Made by a program: the position numbers and the translations under genes
DNA from: a virus
Reading direction: 5' to 3' (one strand)
DNA: 57,767 bases
IMG/VR virus record: IMGVR_UViG_3300030060_004810
Location: 1-57,767 of that record
The notes under the pieces: generated by a model
What the model saw: the letters and a program-made list of their open reading frames with translations, nothing else
What the model was told of the DNA's origin: nothing
Database searches by the model: none
Part shown: positions 17,414-26,443 of the stretch, piece by piece
How positions within the stretch are numbered: position 1 is the stretch's first letter
Layout: the number at the start of each line of letters is the position of its first letter

Positions 17414-19330
17414 CTATGCGATTGCTAAAAATATGTAAGTGCCGCTAGAAGCATTAAGTCCTGCTGGCGCTGATGATGTCACTGTAAATCCAGAGCTAAG
17501 GGGGTCTATGTAATCTGTGTTGGTTACTTGAGTGTCAGTGGTGTTTAAAAGCAAATACGGATCGTTACCCGCCACAATGCCTCTAACAGAATCGTAAAGA
17601 TACCAATCTCCAGTAGAATCTGTGCGTTTAATTAATACAAACCTAGCACCAGCACTAAATCCACAGTCAACATTTAAGTCACTACCTGTTCCGGTGTAGC
17701 TACCTATTTTTGATATGCCATCTACACTCGCAAACAAATAAGCTATAAAAGTTTGACTGCTGGTATTTGTAAATGCGCTGTAGGTTGAAAACACGCTAGA
17801 TGTTGGTGCTGTGTCATTCCAAAATCCCACAGATGTTGCTGTAGCTGACGCTCCATTTAGGTACGTTGCTTTAGTAGCCCCCGATGCTGAGTGATAAACA
17901 AACCAGTTGTCTGCGGCAGTACGCGATTTAACAATCATTATTTCAGGGGTTACCCCTAAATTATGAGACACTGTTCTCCCGTTTGTTCCATCGCCGGTAT
18001 AAGTTACAACATCAAAGTAACCTTTAGCCCTGCGCCACATCCATGCATACTCATCAGCATTTGCTGAAGCGCCTTCTCTGTGACCGTTCATGTAGTCAAA
18101 AGTTACGCTACTAATCGTTGACTCAGAAGAAGTATCATTTGTAAACAGAACGTTACTGCCAGTAAGGCGAGAAGCTATTTGGCGACTTCCAGTTTCGTCT
18201 ACCGTTCTATGAATAGCCATATCAACAGGGAAACCGCTAATAAAAGCAGGAGAAGTTGTTGTTGTTCGATTGTCTACAGCAAACAAATCAGTAGCCGCAA
18301 ACTCTGATGCTGGCTTATTGGGTCTGCGGATGGCTACATAAATCAAGGTTCCATCATAATATGTAATCGGTTTAAAGCCTCTAGACGTAAATTCAAAGAC
18401 ATCATTGGCAACTTCTGCGTTGGAGTTGTTCGTTCTAAGATATGCATTACGCATATTGTCAATTATCAACCACGCACCCAGCCCAGAATCAGAACTTGCA
18501 CCCTTAATTAACAACCATTGCGGCTCAAAACCTAAATTTACTTCAACGCCTACGGATGCAGAATTGTTAACAAACGAATCACAATAAATAATAGCTTCGT
18601 CAGAATTTTGGCCATAATCTGCTTCGTTATGGCCGAACAGGTAGGCCACATAGGTGTAGCCACTTTGATTACACTCTGCATTATTATCAACATAGAAGTG
18701 TGTTGATGTAGGGTTTTGATCGCCCCACCTGTCCTGCGTGTACTCTGCATTAGTCATGTTTAAACGCAACAGCTTTGTGTATCCAAGCGAGCGATGGTAA
18801 ACAATCCAATTATCAGCATGAGATGTTACTTTCACAATAATCATGCCCGGAACAGAGCCAAGGTTATGAGCTATAGCCCTATTGTCTGTTCCATCGCCCG
18901 TATAAGTTACAACGTCAAAAAATTTTTTTTGCTCGCGGAATGCCCAAGAAACGTAAGGAACATTACTTTCATTACCCCGCTTTGCTTGACCTAAGGCAAA
19001 CCCTGTAGATGTAAACCCTCCCACAATCCCCGGATACATAGGTGATTCACCAGCGGTGGCGGCGTCAGTGCTATTGCTTTCCAGAGCTGTCATAGCGCCA
19101 CCATCAAGAGGCCGTTCACTGTCATAAAGCGCGTGATCGTCTTCAGTGCCAGAATTGTCTCGACTTTTAATCCACAGCAATCCCCCCTCACCATCAAGAT
19201 CAAGTCCGTTGGTAACAGTCTGGTTAGAAAAATTGCCGGTGTATAAGGTCGTTGAAAACACATCATCAACGTAAACAGGGTCACCAGCGTTGCCAGCGGC
19301 GGCCTGTAATAGTTTAGTGCCTACGCTCAT
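17414..19330 (-). CDS. DUF7483-like receptor-binding/tail fibre protein
   Basis: 638 aa. Contains two copies of a module beginning FDVVTYTGDGT, followed by HNLG and MIIVK and ADNW.VYH (about residues 137-180 and 438-480), typical of DUF7483-like phage fibre proteins with lectin-like folds. The N terminus (residues 1-110) contains GGLLWIKSRD, also typical. Probably the distal host-recognition subunit. Start overlaps the stop of the preceding fibre gene by 4 nt (ATGA). Confidence 0.85.
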   Translation of the reverse strand: MSVGTKLLQAAAGNAGDPVYVDDVFSTTLYTGNFSNQTVTNGLDLDGEGGLLWIKSRDNSGTEDDHALYDSERPLDGGAMTALESNSTDAATAGESPMYPGIVGGFTSTGFALGQAKRGNESNVPYVSWAFREQKKFFDVVTYTGDGTDNRAIAHNLGSVPGMIIVKVTSHADNWIVYHRSLGYTKLLRLNMTNAEYTQDRWGDQNPTSTHFYVDNNAECNQSGYTYVAYLFGHNEADYGQNSDEAIIYCDSFVNNSASVGVEVNLGFEPQWLLIKGASSDSGLGAWLIIDNMRNAYLRTNNSNAEVANDVFEFTSRGFKPITYYDGTLIYVAIRRPNKPASEFAATDLFAVDNRTTTTSPAFISGFPVDMAIHRTVDETGSRQIASRLTGSNVLFTNDTSSESTISSVTFDYMNGHREGASANADEYAWMWRRAKGYFDVVTYTGDGTNGRTVSHNLGVTPEIMIVKSRTAADNWFVYHSASGATKATYLNGASATATSVGFWNDTAPTSSVFSTYSAFTNTSSQTFIAYLFASVDGISKIGSYTGTGSDLNVDCGFSAGARFVLIKRTDSTGDWYLYDSVRGIVAGNDPYLLLNTTDTQVTNTDYIDPLSSGFTVTSSAPAGLNASSGTYIFLAIA

Positions 19331-20472
19331 CCCATTGCCTGCCCAGCAACAAAGCCGTAATAGGTTGTGCCGCCATCAATAGTGAAAAACACAAATACAT
19401 CTACACCATTGTTTGTTGCAGTCAGGGTTGGCGCTGTCGCCGCAGGCCAATCAACACTTGACGGCCATGTAATGGTTCTAGCACTACTGTCTTGAATTAC
19501 CTTTAAAACAAACGATGAAGCTCTGCCTGACGCGGCTGGGTTGCTAAAGGTATAGGTGACGTTTTCTGTCAGATCATGCTCAAATAAATTGCCGTCACGC
19601 AGGTTGATGGTGGCGGCGTTGGAGCTAGATGTGACGGTTGTGACTTCTTCGATTGTGCCGTTATCAAAGCTAACCACACCGTTTGCATCTGCTGTCACAG
19701 CCTTGCTTGCCTGCGTCAGACCCAAGGTAGTAATGTCGAGATAGTTGATCTCTGTGGTGGTTGCAGTCACCCCATCCAAAATGTTGATTTCTGAGGCTGT
19801 TGCAGTAACACCATCAAGGATGTTGATTTCAGAAGCTGTTGCAGTGATTCCGGGCAAAGAGCTTGTAAACGCCAGCTTGCCACTGCCGTCTGTCTTGAGA
19901 AGCTGTCCTGCTGATCCGTCAGCATTAGGAAGCTCTAGGCTGTAGGTGGCAGAGGCGCTGTGAGGTGGCCCTTTTAGAGTCACGCCGTGGCTGTTTGACT
20001 CACAATTAAACCGGATAGCGCCAGCGTTGGTATTGCCGTATAGCTCTGTGAAGCCCGTCCCCGCTGGAAATAACTGTATGTTGCCATTGCTGTTTGTGGA
20101 CTTAATCGCGTTGGTGTCAATCTGTAGGTTCTCAATAGACACTGCGCCGTTGGCATCCTCAACCACTGCTTTGTCGGCTGGGAAAGCACAGAAAATAGTT
20201 TTGCTTCCTGATGACAAGCTAACAGCAGAACCGCTGTTGGAGCTTGCAAGTACCGTAGTTCTGGCGATTGTATTGCCACTACTGACGTATGTTCCCAGCC
20301 CCACCTCAAAGTCAGAGTTGTTGCTGTCTACAATCGCGTAATACGTCGTATCACTGTCTGACAGAACAGAGGCAAACGTGACGAAGTTGCTAACCGCGCC
20401 ACCCAAGGCCACGTTGCCCGTGCCGGTAGTCGTTGTTGTCTCTTTTACTCTGTCCTTAATTATCAAGGCCAT
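19327..20472 (-). CDS. Tail fibre protein, short paralogue
   Basis: 381 aa. Residues 1-105 are paralogous to the N terminus of the 848-aa fibre (both start MAL, then DRVKETTT, FASVLSD and GNTI.RTTVLASSNS), so both probably attach to the same virion socket. The middle has two ATASEINILDGVT repeats plus a variant ending TTEINYLD, common in marine phage fibres. C terminus GGTTYYGFVAGQAMG. Followed directly by the DUF7483-like fibre with a 4-nt overlap. Confidence 0.85.
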   Translation of the reverse strand: MALIIKDRVKETTTTTGTGNVALGGAVSNFVTFASVLSDSDTTYYAIVDSNNSDFEVGLGTYVSSGNTIARTTVLASSNSGSAVSLSSGSKTIFCAFPADKAVVEDANGAVSIENLQIDTNAIKSTNSNGNIQLFPAGTGFTELYGNTNAGAIRFNCESNSHGVTLKGPPHSASATYSLELPNADGSAGQLLKTDGSGKLAFTSSLPGITATASEINILDGVTATASEINILDGVTATTTEINYLDITTLGLTQASKAVTADANGVVSFDNGTIEEVTTVTSSSNAATINLRDGNLFEHDLTENVTYTFSNPAASGRASSFVLKVIQDSSARTITWPSSVDWPAATAPTLTATNNGVDVFVFFTIDGGTTYYGFVAGQAMG

Positions 20473-20482
20473 GCTTCAACAC

Positions 20483-20773
20483 CTATGGTTTTGTGGGCCA
20501 GCTAATTGACGTAGGGAAGTCCGTCTGCTGAGGGACATCTCTAAGCGCCTGACGATACGCAGTCATATCGGAAGACATAGTGACATCTGACGCACCAAAG
20601 TAGTCTGTCTCAGCAAGCAAAGCGTTACGTTTTTCTCGCTCTTCTGCGGCAAGTCTGTCATTGGCTCCTGCGGCCCATGCCGCCTCTTCTGCATCACGGG
20701 CAACCTCTTCTTCCTCTGTAAAGTAAACCTTTCCTTGAGGAGTCATCCTGTGTCGTGGGTTTTCTCTGCTCAT
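20483..20773 (-). CDS. Tail-fibre assembly/chaperone-like protein, copy B
   Basis: 96 aa. Starts MSRENPRHRMTPQGKVYFTEEEE and ends with LLAETDYFGASDVTMS and YRQALRDVPQQTDFP, almost identical to the tail of copy A at 16908-17405. ATG overlaps the stop of the 848-aa fibre (ATGA), so it is coupled to that fibre. The pairing fibre-then-chaperone appears twice in this genome. Confidence 0.8.
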   Translation of the reverse strand: MSRENPRHRMTPQGKVYFTEEEEVARDAEEAAWAAGANDRLAAEEREKRNALLAETDYFGASDVTMSSDMTAYRQALRDVPQQTDFPTSISWPTKP

Positions 20774-23316
20774 CCTTTGACCCCAAACAAATAAAATTCA
20801 CCCGTAGAAAAATTCCCACTACTAGGATACAAGCGTATTCCGGTGATTTGGCTAGTTCCGCTGTTATGAACCATTGTCATAGGAGAGTTGCGCAAGCCAC
20901 CTGTGTTGAATAAAGCGGCAAGGTTACCAGTTGCAATAACGCCGCCATAAGAGCTATCGCGACTAGCATTGATTGTAAGCTCGCCTACAAATTGATCGTT
21001 CCAATTAGAGCTTCCGTCCCACTTAATTTTATCGTTGGTGTAAGGAGAGTCATAAACAGATGATGCATTGTTGGCTGAAGTCGAAAATATCCCTAAATAA
21101 GCATAAGTATTGCTGGAAGTACCAATTACACCATTTGTAAAAAAGCGTATCTGAAGGGCCATACTCGTAGAAGGAAACCCCTTAAAATAAACCTTGTAAA
21201 TTTGATAGGCGCTACTCATGCCTGTTAAATCTATCTCTGTACTGCCAGACGCCGTGACCTGAGAGATTAATTCCAAGGTTGGAATTGGATATTTTACAGC
21301 AAGCTCTGTCGCAGATATGGCTTTGCCTGCAAAAGCCGAGCCGGTTGTAGCAATGGTGCCACCGGTAGTTACAAAATAGTTTTGCCCAATAGTTAAACTA
21401 GACTGAGCGTCATCAATAGCCCCAGCAATCTGTATTGTTGCAGTGTTACCGTCTGAATACGCCGCATCAGATATACCAACAAAATTGTTTCCAGTGAGGT
21501 TGGTAAAACTTATCTTGTTTACAATCCCCTTGCCTTTGTCGCTATCTGCACCCGACCTCAAGGCCGTAAGAAACGCACCGGAACTTGGATCAATAGCACT
21601 TGCGGTAATCGACCCTGTGCCATTGTTGTCGTGTACAGCCACATCTTCATAAGTCACTGTTGTGCCAGATATGGTGCCAGCAACAATAGTCAGCTTGTTT
21701 GAATTTCCTGCGTCTGGGTAAGCAACGATCATCTTTCCCGCGGCAGAGTCAAACGCCATAGAGTTTTGACCGCCATTAGACGCGCCAGCAAGACCATCGC
21801 TGTCTATGGTTACTTGATCGCCAAAAGATATAGAGGTGCCACTAACCGTTCCCACGGCAGACTTGAACTGGACATTACCTCCTGAAGTACCACCAGCGGC
21901 ATACGTTACCAACACCTTGCCGTTAGTTGAGTCAAACGCCACACCCCTTTGCAACGAGTTGGTGTTGTTTTCTGTGGATATTTCAACCGCCGTGCCAAAG
22001 CTGATATCCGTCCCCGATACCGTGCCAACAATCGCTGTTGGGCGAGTGCTATTACCGCCGTCAGCGTAGACAATAACTACCTTGTTGTTGGTGCTGTCAA
22101 ATGTTGACCCTATAAACTGTGTATCCGCAGTCTCAAAAACCACCGCCGTGCCAAAACTTATACTAGTCCCCGATACCGTGCCGACCCGTGCGGTTCCGTA
22201 TTGGCTGTTTCCTGCGTCTCTGCCAGCTACAACCACTTTATTACTGTTGCTGTCAAAGGTGGTCGCAGTGTACGACGTGGCACCTGCCTCCCACTCAACC
22301 GGCGTACCAAAACTAATACTCGTCCCCGAAACCGTGCCTACAACGGCATATCCCTTGTTGGACTGCCCCACGTTTTGGTAACTTACAACCGCCTTGTTGT
22401 TGCTACTGTCAAAGGCGGCAGAAATATCGTTGGCGTGAACAGAGTCAAATGTGACGGGAGTTCCATAAGATATAGATGTCCCGCTTACAGTGGCGACAAC
22501 AGCAGTTCCGTAATTGCTATTTCCTGCATCAGAATAAAAAATAACAAATTTGCTATTACTGGAATCAAATACAGCGGCTATACCACCTTGCAAATAAATA
22601 GTGTCCGAGCCGGGAAAGTCCGTGTTTGAGCCACTAGCGGCGTCTCTTCCGGCAACAGCACTGACTGTGCCTGCTGTGTTCAGTATTACTGGATCACCGT
22701 TAGCTATCGCACCAGAGGCTGTTGCCGTAAAGCTGGGAGATGCGTTGATGGAAGTAAAGCTGAGATTGCCAGAACCATCAGTCTGAAGAAGCTGGCTGGC
22801 TGAACCGTCTGCTGATGGCAAGGTAAAGGTAAAGCTAGACCCCACGGTAGCGGGAGCCTGCAATGCAACGTACTGACCGCCAGAAGAATCCTGTAGCCGC
22901 AGGTCACCTTGCGCCGTCAGGTCTACCTGAGTGGCTGTGACAGGGCCGGTGAAAGATGTTGCAGTTACACCGCCGCTAACCGAGACATTGCCCGAGGCAT
23001 CCCTGTTTACAGATTTATCCGCAGGGTAGGTTAGGAACACATCTTTGGTTCCCGCACTAAAGTTCACGGCATTGTTACTGTTGGAGCTGGCAAGAACCGT
23101 GGTGCGGGTTATCGTGTTGCCGCTACTTGCATAGGTGCCTAGACCAACCTCAAAGGCGAGGTTGTTGTCATCAATGATGGCGTAGTAAGTGGTGTCCGCA
23201 TCCGACAGGACAGACGCAAAGGTGCGGAAGTTGGGTTCTGCACCCGCAAGCGAAATCGCGCCTGTACCTGTAGATGTGGTGGTTTCTTTTACGCGATCAG
23301 CAACAACCAAGGCCAT
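20770..23316 (-). CDS. Large tail fibre with beta-propeller-like repeats
   Basis: 848 aa. Residues 1-110 form the attachment domain shared with the 381-aa fibre. From about residue 230 to 590 there are roughly eight repeats of about 45 aa with the pattern FDS.N.K.VV.Y.D.GNS followed by GTVSGTSISFGT, which look like the blades of a beta-propeller. The C-terminal part (after 650) contains ASGSTEIDLTGMSSAYQIYKV, a common fibre tip domain. Probably binds a surface glycan or protein of the host. Starts 2 nt after the preceding stop. Confidence 0.85.
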   Translation of the reverse strand: MALVVADRVKETTTSTGTGAISLAGAEPNFRTFASVLSDADTTYYAIIDDNNLAFEVGLGTYASSGNTITRTTVLASSNSNNAVNFSAGTKDVFLTYPADKSVNRDASGNVSVSGGVTATSFTGPVTATQVDLTAQGDLRLQDSSGGQYVALQAPATVGSSFTFTLPSADGSASQLLQTDGSGNLSFTSINASPSFTATASGAIANGDPVILNTAGTVSAVAGRDAASGSNTDFPGSDTIYLQGGIAAVFDSSNSKFVIFYSDAGNSNYGTAVVATVSGTSISYGTPVTFDSVHANDISAAFDSSNNKAVVSYQNVGQSNKGYAVVGTVSGTSISFGTPVEWEAGATSYTATTFDSNSNKVVVAGRDAGNSQYGTARVGTVSGTSISFGTAVVFETADTQFIGSTFDSTNNKVVIVYADGGNSTRPTAIVGTVSGTDISFGTAVEISTENNTNSLQRGVAFDSTNGKVLVTYAAGGTSGGNVQFKSAVGTVSGTSISFGDQVTIDSDGLAGASNGGQNSMAFDSAAGKMIVAYPDAGNSNKLTIVAGTISGTTVTYEDVAVHDNNGTGSITASAIDPSSGAFLTALRSGADSDKGKGIVNKISFTNLTGNNFVGISDAAYSDGNTATIQIAGAIDDAQSSLTIGQNYFVTTGGTIATTGSAFAGKAISATELAVKYPIPTLELISQVTASGSTEIDLTGMSSAYQIYKVYFKGFPSTSMALQIRFFTNGVIGTSSNTYAYLGIFSTSANNASSVYDSPYTNDKIKWDGSSNWNDQFVGELTINASRDSSYGGVIATGNLAALFNTGGLRNSPMTMVHNSGTSQITGIRLYPSSGNFSTGEFYLFGVKG

Positions 23317-23318
23317 GA

Positions 23319-23765
23319 TTATGCGATCCTGATAATAGCGTTAGATGCGTCAGCCGTTGGGAACACAATCGTAAAGTCACCAGAGCTTGATGACTTGTCA
23401 GCGCCAAAGTCCAAAACAAGAACGGTGTTTGTAGTTCCGCTCCCGCTACCTGCCGTGGTGTTGTAAATTAATGCTCCACGCGCCGTCAATGTACTGCTGG
23501 AGAACGTGAGGTCGGCAAAGTCAGTCAGCGCCGTGGTTCCCGAGGTGGTCGGAGTCACATTAGTCAGTGTTCCGCCGCCTGCCGAGTAACCTGTGCCGCT
23601 GATCTCATTACTGGTTGTATACGCCGTAGTTGCCGCATTGAAGCTGGCAGAGTTGGTGTACATTGCCAGCTTGTACGTATCGCCAGAGCTATTTGTAAAA
23701 TCGTGTTTTGCCTGAAGCACTTCTTGCTTAAAGCTGGTACACATAAAATTTCCTGAGAAGGCCAT
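23319..23765 (-). CDS. Tail-associated structural protein
   Basis: 148 aa. Start at 23765 is chosen because GGGAGA precedes it; the frame is open further upstream but overlaps the previous gene. Starts MAFSGNFMCTSFKQEVLQ, followed by Thr/Ser/Gly-rich beta sequence containing TALTDFADLTFSSSTLTARG. I associate this pattern with marine phage virion proteins near the connector, without a known function. Confidence 0.78.
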   Translation of the reverse strand: MAFSGNFMCTSFKQEVLQAKHDFTNSSGDTYKLAMYTNSASFNAATTAYTTSNEISGTGYSAGGGTLTNVTPTTSGTTALTDFADLTFSSSTLTARGALIYNTTAGSGSGTTNTVLVLDFGADKSSSSGDFTIVFPTADASNAIIRIA

Positions 23766-23766
23766 G

Positions 23767-24057
23767 TCATAATCTCCCGATAAGTTCAGCCAAGTCTTTG
23801 TGCCCTGCATCAAGCAAAGCGTTGTTAACAGTAGTCCTGTCGCTTTGAACGGCTTCCTTCATATAGAAAACAAGAACCGCTCTCATATGCTCCTTATAAG
23901 CTATCGCTTGATCTCTGATAGCGGGCGGTGCCGTATCAGAAACGCTAAGAAGTTTAGTTAGGCATCGGTCAGCCACCTCTTCAGGAGTGAAGCCACGATG
24001 TTGGGTAGTCTGAACTTCGACTATACCCGGTGATAGTGTAACTCCTTCAAAGTTCAT
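23767..24057 (-). CDS. Small helical connector-region protein
   Basis: 96 aa with GFTPEEVADRCLTKLLSVSDTAPP and a long helical C terminus. Overlaps the preceding gene by 4 nt (ATGA), as part of a chain of connector genes with the same overlap. Unknown family; probably a head-tail or tail assembly factor. Confidence 0.78.
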   Translation of the reverse strand: MNFEGVTLSPGIVEVQTTQHRGFTPEEVADRCLTKLLSVSDTAPPAIRDQAIAYKEHMRAVLVFYMKEAVQSDRTTVNNALLDAGHKDLAELIGRL

Positions 24058-24701
24058 TGTTTAGGCCTTATAACCATGCCGGTCATGTATTGATCCGTCA
24101 CCTCTTTCGATTCTCCAAACTGCTTCATACCAATAAGAGCATTTTGCAATTGAGCAGTGTACAGAGCTAGAACATCCTGCTCACCTTTCATAAAGGTGTA
24201 CGCCTCTAGCAAACTGCCGTATAACAGCGCCAAGGGCGCGTTTTCACTAAGCCACGACTGACTTGTATCGCTCAAACTGGTCAAACTGGCGGGTCGGTAG
24301 TAATAATGTAGCTCTGCCGTCAAAGCGGCATCTGGCGTAGGCGCTAAAATAAAATTACTGCTATCAAACATCGCGTAGTATTTAGGCGTACCTGTGGTGC
24401 TACTGTTGGGGTTAAACGTCTGCAAGAAGTTAACGTCCTTGTATTCAACAAAGATTTTGGACGAGGAAACCTCAAAAGAAAGCGAAAAAGGGGCCAAAAA
24501 ATCAGACGGGCAATCTAAAAATTGATTAGATGCCGTAGAAGTCCCAACCACATTTTTACGAAATACTGAAAGCTGTACATTCTTAAGAATGCGCTCTTCC
24601 GCATTACGGATAAACACGGGAAGATTATTGGTAAACGTCGTTTCGTCGTTTTCCGTGTAATCTTTTATGGCCTGTTTTAGTTCAGCGTAAGTAAAGCTCA
24701 T
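24054..24701 (-). CDS. Phage adaptor / head-tail connector protein
   Basis: 215 aa. Starts MSFTYAELKQAIKDYTEN and contains NAEERILKNVQLSVFRK, then LDCPSDFLAPFSLSF and a C-terminal helix. This is the pattern of the phage adaptor family of marine and P22-like phages, which joins portal and tail. ATGA overlaps on both sides imply co-translation with neighbours. Confidence 0.82.
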   Translation of the reverse strand: MSFTYAELKQAIKDYTENDETTFTNNLPVFIRNAEERILKNVQLSVFRKNVVGTSTASNQFLDCPSDFLAPFSLSFEVSSSKIFVEYKDVNFLQTFNPNSSTTGTPKYYAMFDSSNFILAPTPDAALTAELHYYYRPASLTSLSDTSQSWLSENAPLALLYGSLLEAYTFMKGEQDVLALYTAQLQNALIGMKQFGESKEVTDQYMTGMVIRPKQ

Positions 24702-25057
24702 GAGATTGTCACCGTAACTGAGCCTACCGAGCCTGTCAGAGCGTCCGTCGCATCAAGCTCTGAGGGCAACTGAGCTACACCAGAGGTAGACCAATTTCCA
24801 TTTCCTAAATAGCTGATACCGTTTGTAGTCTTAACCAAAAAAGCACTGGTTGGATTATTCGGCTGTGGTCTAGGATTTAACAAGGCTTGTGGGTCCACAG
24901 CTTTCCTACGAGGCTCTAGCTGGGGTTGTTTTGGCTCATATTCATCAGGACCCACCAACATGCCCGTCCACTCTCGCTTCATTTCGTTTAGCTTGTAACG
25001 AAAGCCAGAGCGGTCTGATATGCCGTATGCGAACTTGCCGTTAGCAAACCTAGCCAT
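24698..25057 (-). CDS. Small connector-region structural protein
   Basis: 119 aa: MARFANGKFAYGISDRSGFR, LNEMKREWTGMLVG, a Pro/Gln-rich centre, and a beta-rich C terminus (SVGSVTVTIS). The family is familiar from marine phage connector operons but has no known role to me. ATG at 25057 overlaps the preceding TGA; a GTG at 25060 is equally possible. Confidence 0.78.
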   Translation of the reverse strand: MARFANGKFAYGISDRSGFRYKLNEMKREWTGMLVGPDEYEPKQPQLEPRRKAVDPQALLNPRPQPNNPTSAFLVKTTNGISYLGNGNWSTSGVAQLPSELDATDALTGSVGSVTVTIS

Positions 25058-25725
25058 CACAGAATCCTTGAGTAAGCCATTGAGGGTTGAATGTTAAAGG
25101 AAGACCTGTCTCTATCCTCAGATGCGGCCCTGTCAAACTCTTCTTCATAGACCGCCTTGAGAAGCTGTACGCGTTCAGGGGCACGTTTCATTGAAAGGTA
25201 ATACGCCAAACCTGCGGCCAAACAAGGGTAAAACCGAAACGGCAAATCCATGGTGTTTGTAAAGGTATCTGCGTCATCCATACGTACAAGCTTGTCAATA
25301 ATGACTGTGTCTGTGCTGTTTTCAGGTACAGGCCACAGCTTCAAAACAGGATTGATCTGCCGGTCTACAAAGAACTGAGAAGGACGTGCTTTGGTCGTTT
25401 TAGTGGGTATATTGATGTAATCACCCCTACTAATCCTTTCCAGCGCAAAATCCGTGCCACTTCTTCGTATGACGGCGTCCAGAACATCGATGGTAGATGC
25501 TCCAAGCGTGTACTCAGCAGTGCCCTCAGTAAGCGAAACCGTTGTTTGATCAATTGTCCATTGATTCAAACCCCGGTTTGCCCAATCGGCCAACATCAAG
25601 TTCAAGGACCTTTTTGCAGTTTTAAGGTCATAACCGGTGCGGACTTCTAGCCCACAGCGTTCATAAGCCTCTTCGATGTAGTCACTTACATCTAACTCAA
25701 AGTCTGTTGAACCTGACGTAGTCAT
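25057..25725 (-). CDS. P22 gp4-like tail accessory factor
   Basis: 222 aa. Pattern DYIEEAYERCGLEVRTGYD, AKRSLNLMLADWANRG and LPFRFYPCLAAGLAYYLSMK matches the head-completion family of P22 gp4, which binds the portal ring and starts tail building; P22 gp4 also has cell-wall hydrolase activity, not evident here. ATG overlaps the preceding stop (ATGA). Confidence 0.85.
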   Translation of the reverse strand: MTTSGSTDFELDVSDYIEEAYERCGLEVRTGYDLKTAKRSLNLMLADWANRGLNQWTIDQTTVSLTEGTAEYTLGASTIDVLDAVIRRSGTDFALERISRGDYINIPTKTTKARPSQFFVDRQINPVLKLWPVPENSTDTVIIDKLVRMDDADTFTNTMDLPFRFYPCLAAGLAYYLSMKRAPERVQLLKAVYEEEFDRAASEDRDRSSFNIQPSMAYSRIL

Positions 25726-26138
25726 TCTTTAGCCTTTTTTCTAATTTTTTCTAACAATCGCTCGTCGTCAGTTTTTCGTTTAGGCTTTTTTTTCGGGAGA
25801 ACAGGCTTACCTTTACTTAAACCAGAACCAATACCTCCTACCGCTCCAACTCCTGCCGACCCCGCTTTTTCAGCAGAGCTAAGGTAATCATAATAATCAC
25901 TGTCCTTTCTAGGACCTTCGTGATCAGGGATAATGGTTGTTTCTGACCTAGGCAGAGTCACACCACCACCTTTTTCATAACCTCGGACCCGTGGCTTTGG
26001 ACAAGGGCTCATAGCTTCCTGCTTGTGTGCGTTTACCGGACCACCGTGCCTCATGAAGCCCATTTTGTTTCGGACTTTAGTTGGTAGTTTTGGCAAACCT
26101 TTGTTCCCCTTTGGAACTGGCTTTAAGTTCTTAGCCAT
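25722..26138 (-). CDS. Small basic Lys/Gly/Pro-rich protein
   Basis: 138 aa, strongly basic, low complexity: Lys-Pro-rich ends (GKPVLPKKKPKRKTDDE) and GFMRHGGPVN in the middle. No known domain. One of several consecutive basic small proteins between connector and capsid genes; they may condense DNA or coat proteins in the virion or act early in the host, but that is inference. Confidence 0.75.
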   Translation of the reverse strand: MAKNLKPVPKGNKGLPKLPTKVRNKMGFMRHGGPVNAHKQEAMSPCPKPRVRGYEKGGGVTLPRSETTIIPDHEGPRKDSDYYDYLSSAEKAGSAGVGAVGGIGSGLSKGKPVLPKKKPKRKTDDERLLEKIRKKAKE

Positions 26139-26140
26139 GG

Positions 26141-26443
26141 CTATAACGGCTTCTTTGAGCTACTACGGACTACGGCACCGCCATTTGCTCTCTTAATCGG
26201 CTTGGCTTTCATCGCCATACCACCGCCACGCATACCCGGAGGCTTGGCTTTCATCGCCATACCACCGCCACGCATTTTCTTAGGCAGTGCTTTTGCTTTA
26301 GGCGGGGGGTCCATCATAGCCTCGCCACCCTTTTTCATGCCCGGAGGCTTGGGTTTCGCTGACATACCACCGCCACGCATTTTCTTAACAGGCTTGGCTT
26401 TTTTCTTGGCCATACCATTCCTCATTCCCTTTGGTCCCGGCAT
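26141..26443 (-). CDS. Met/Gly/Lys repeat protein (MRGGGM repeats)
   Basis: 100 aa built of repeats such as KKMRGGGMAMKAKPPGM, very basic. The start at 26443 is set by AGGAGA 8 nt upstream; the open frame runs farther into the preceding gene, with which the chosen frame still overlaps by 59 nt. Unknown function; probably binds nucleic acid or a surface through charge. The plus strand here gives a misleading open frame of Ile/Pro/Phe repeats. Confidence 0.72.
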   Translation of the reverse strand: MPGPKGMRNGMAKKKAKPVKKMRGGGMSAKPKPPGMKKGGEAMMDPPPKAKALPKKMRGGGMAMKAKPPGMRGGGMAMKAKPIKRANGGAVVRSSSKKPL

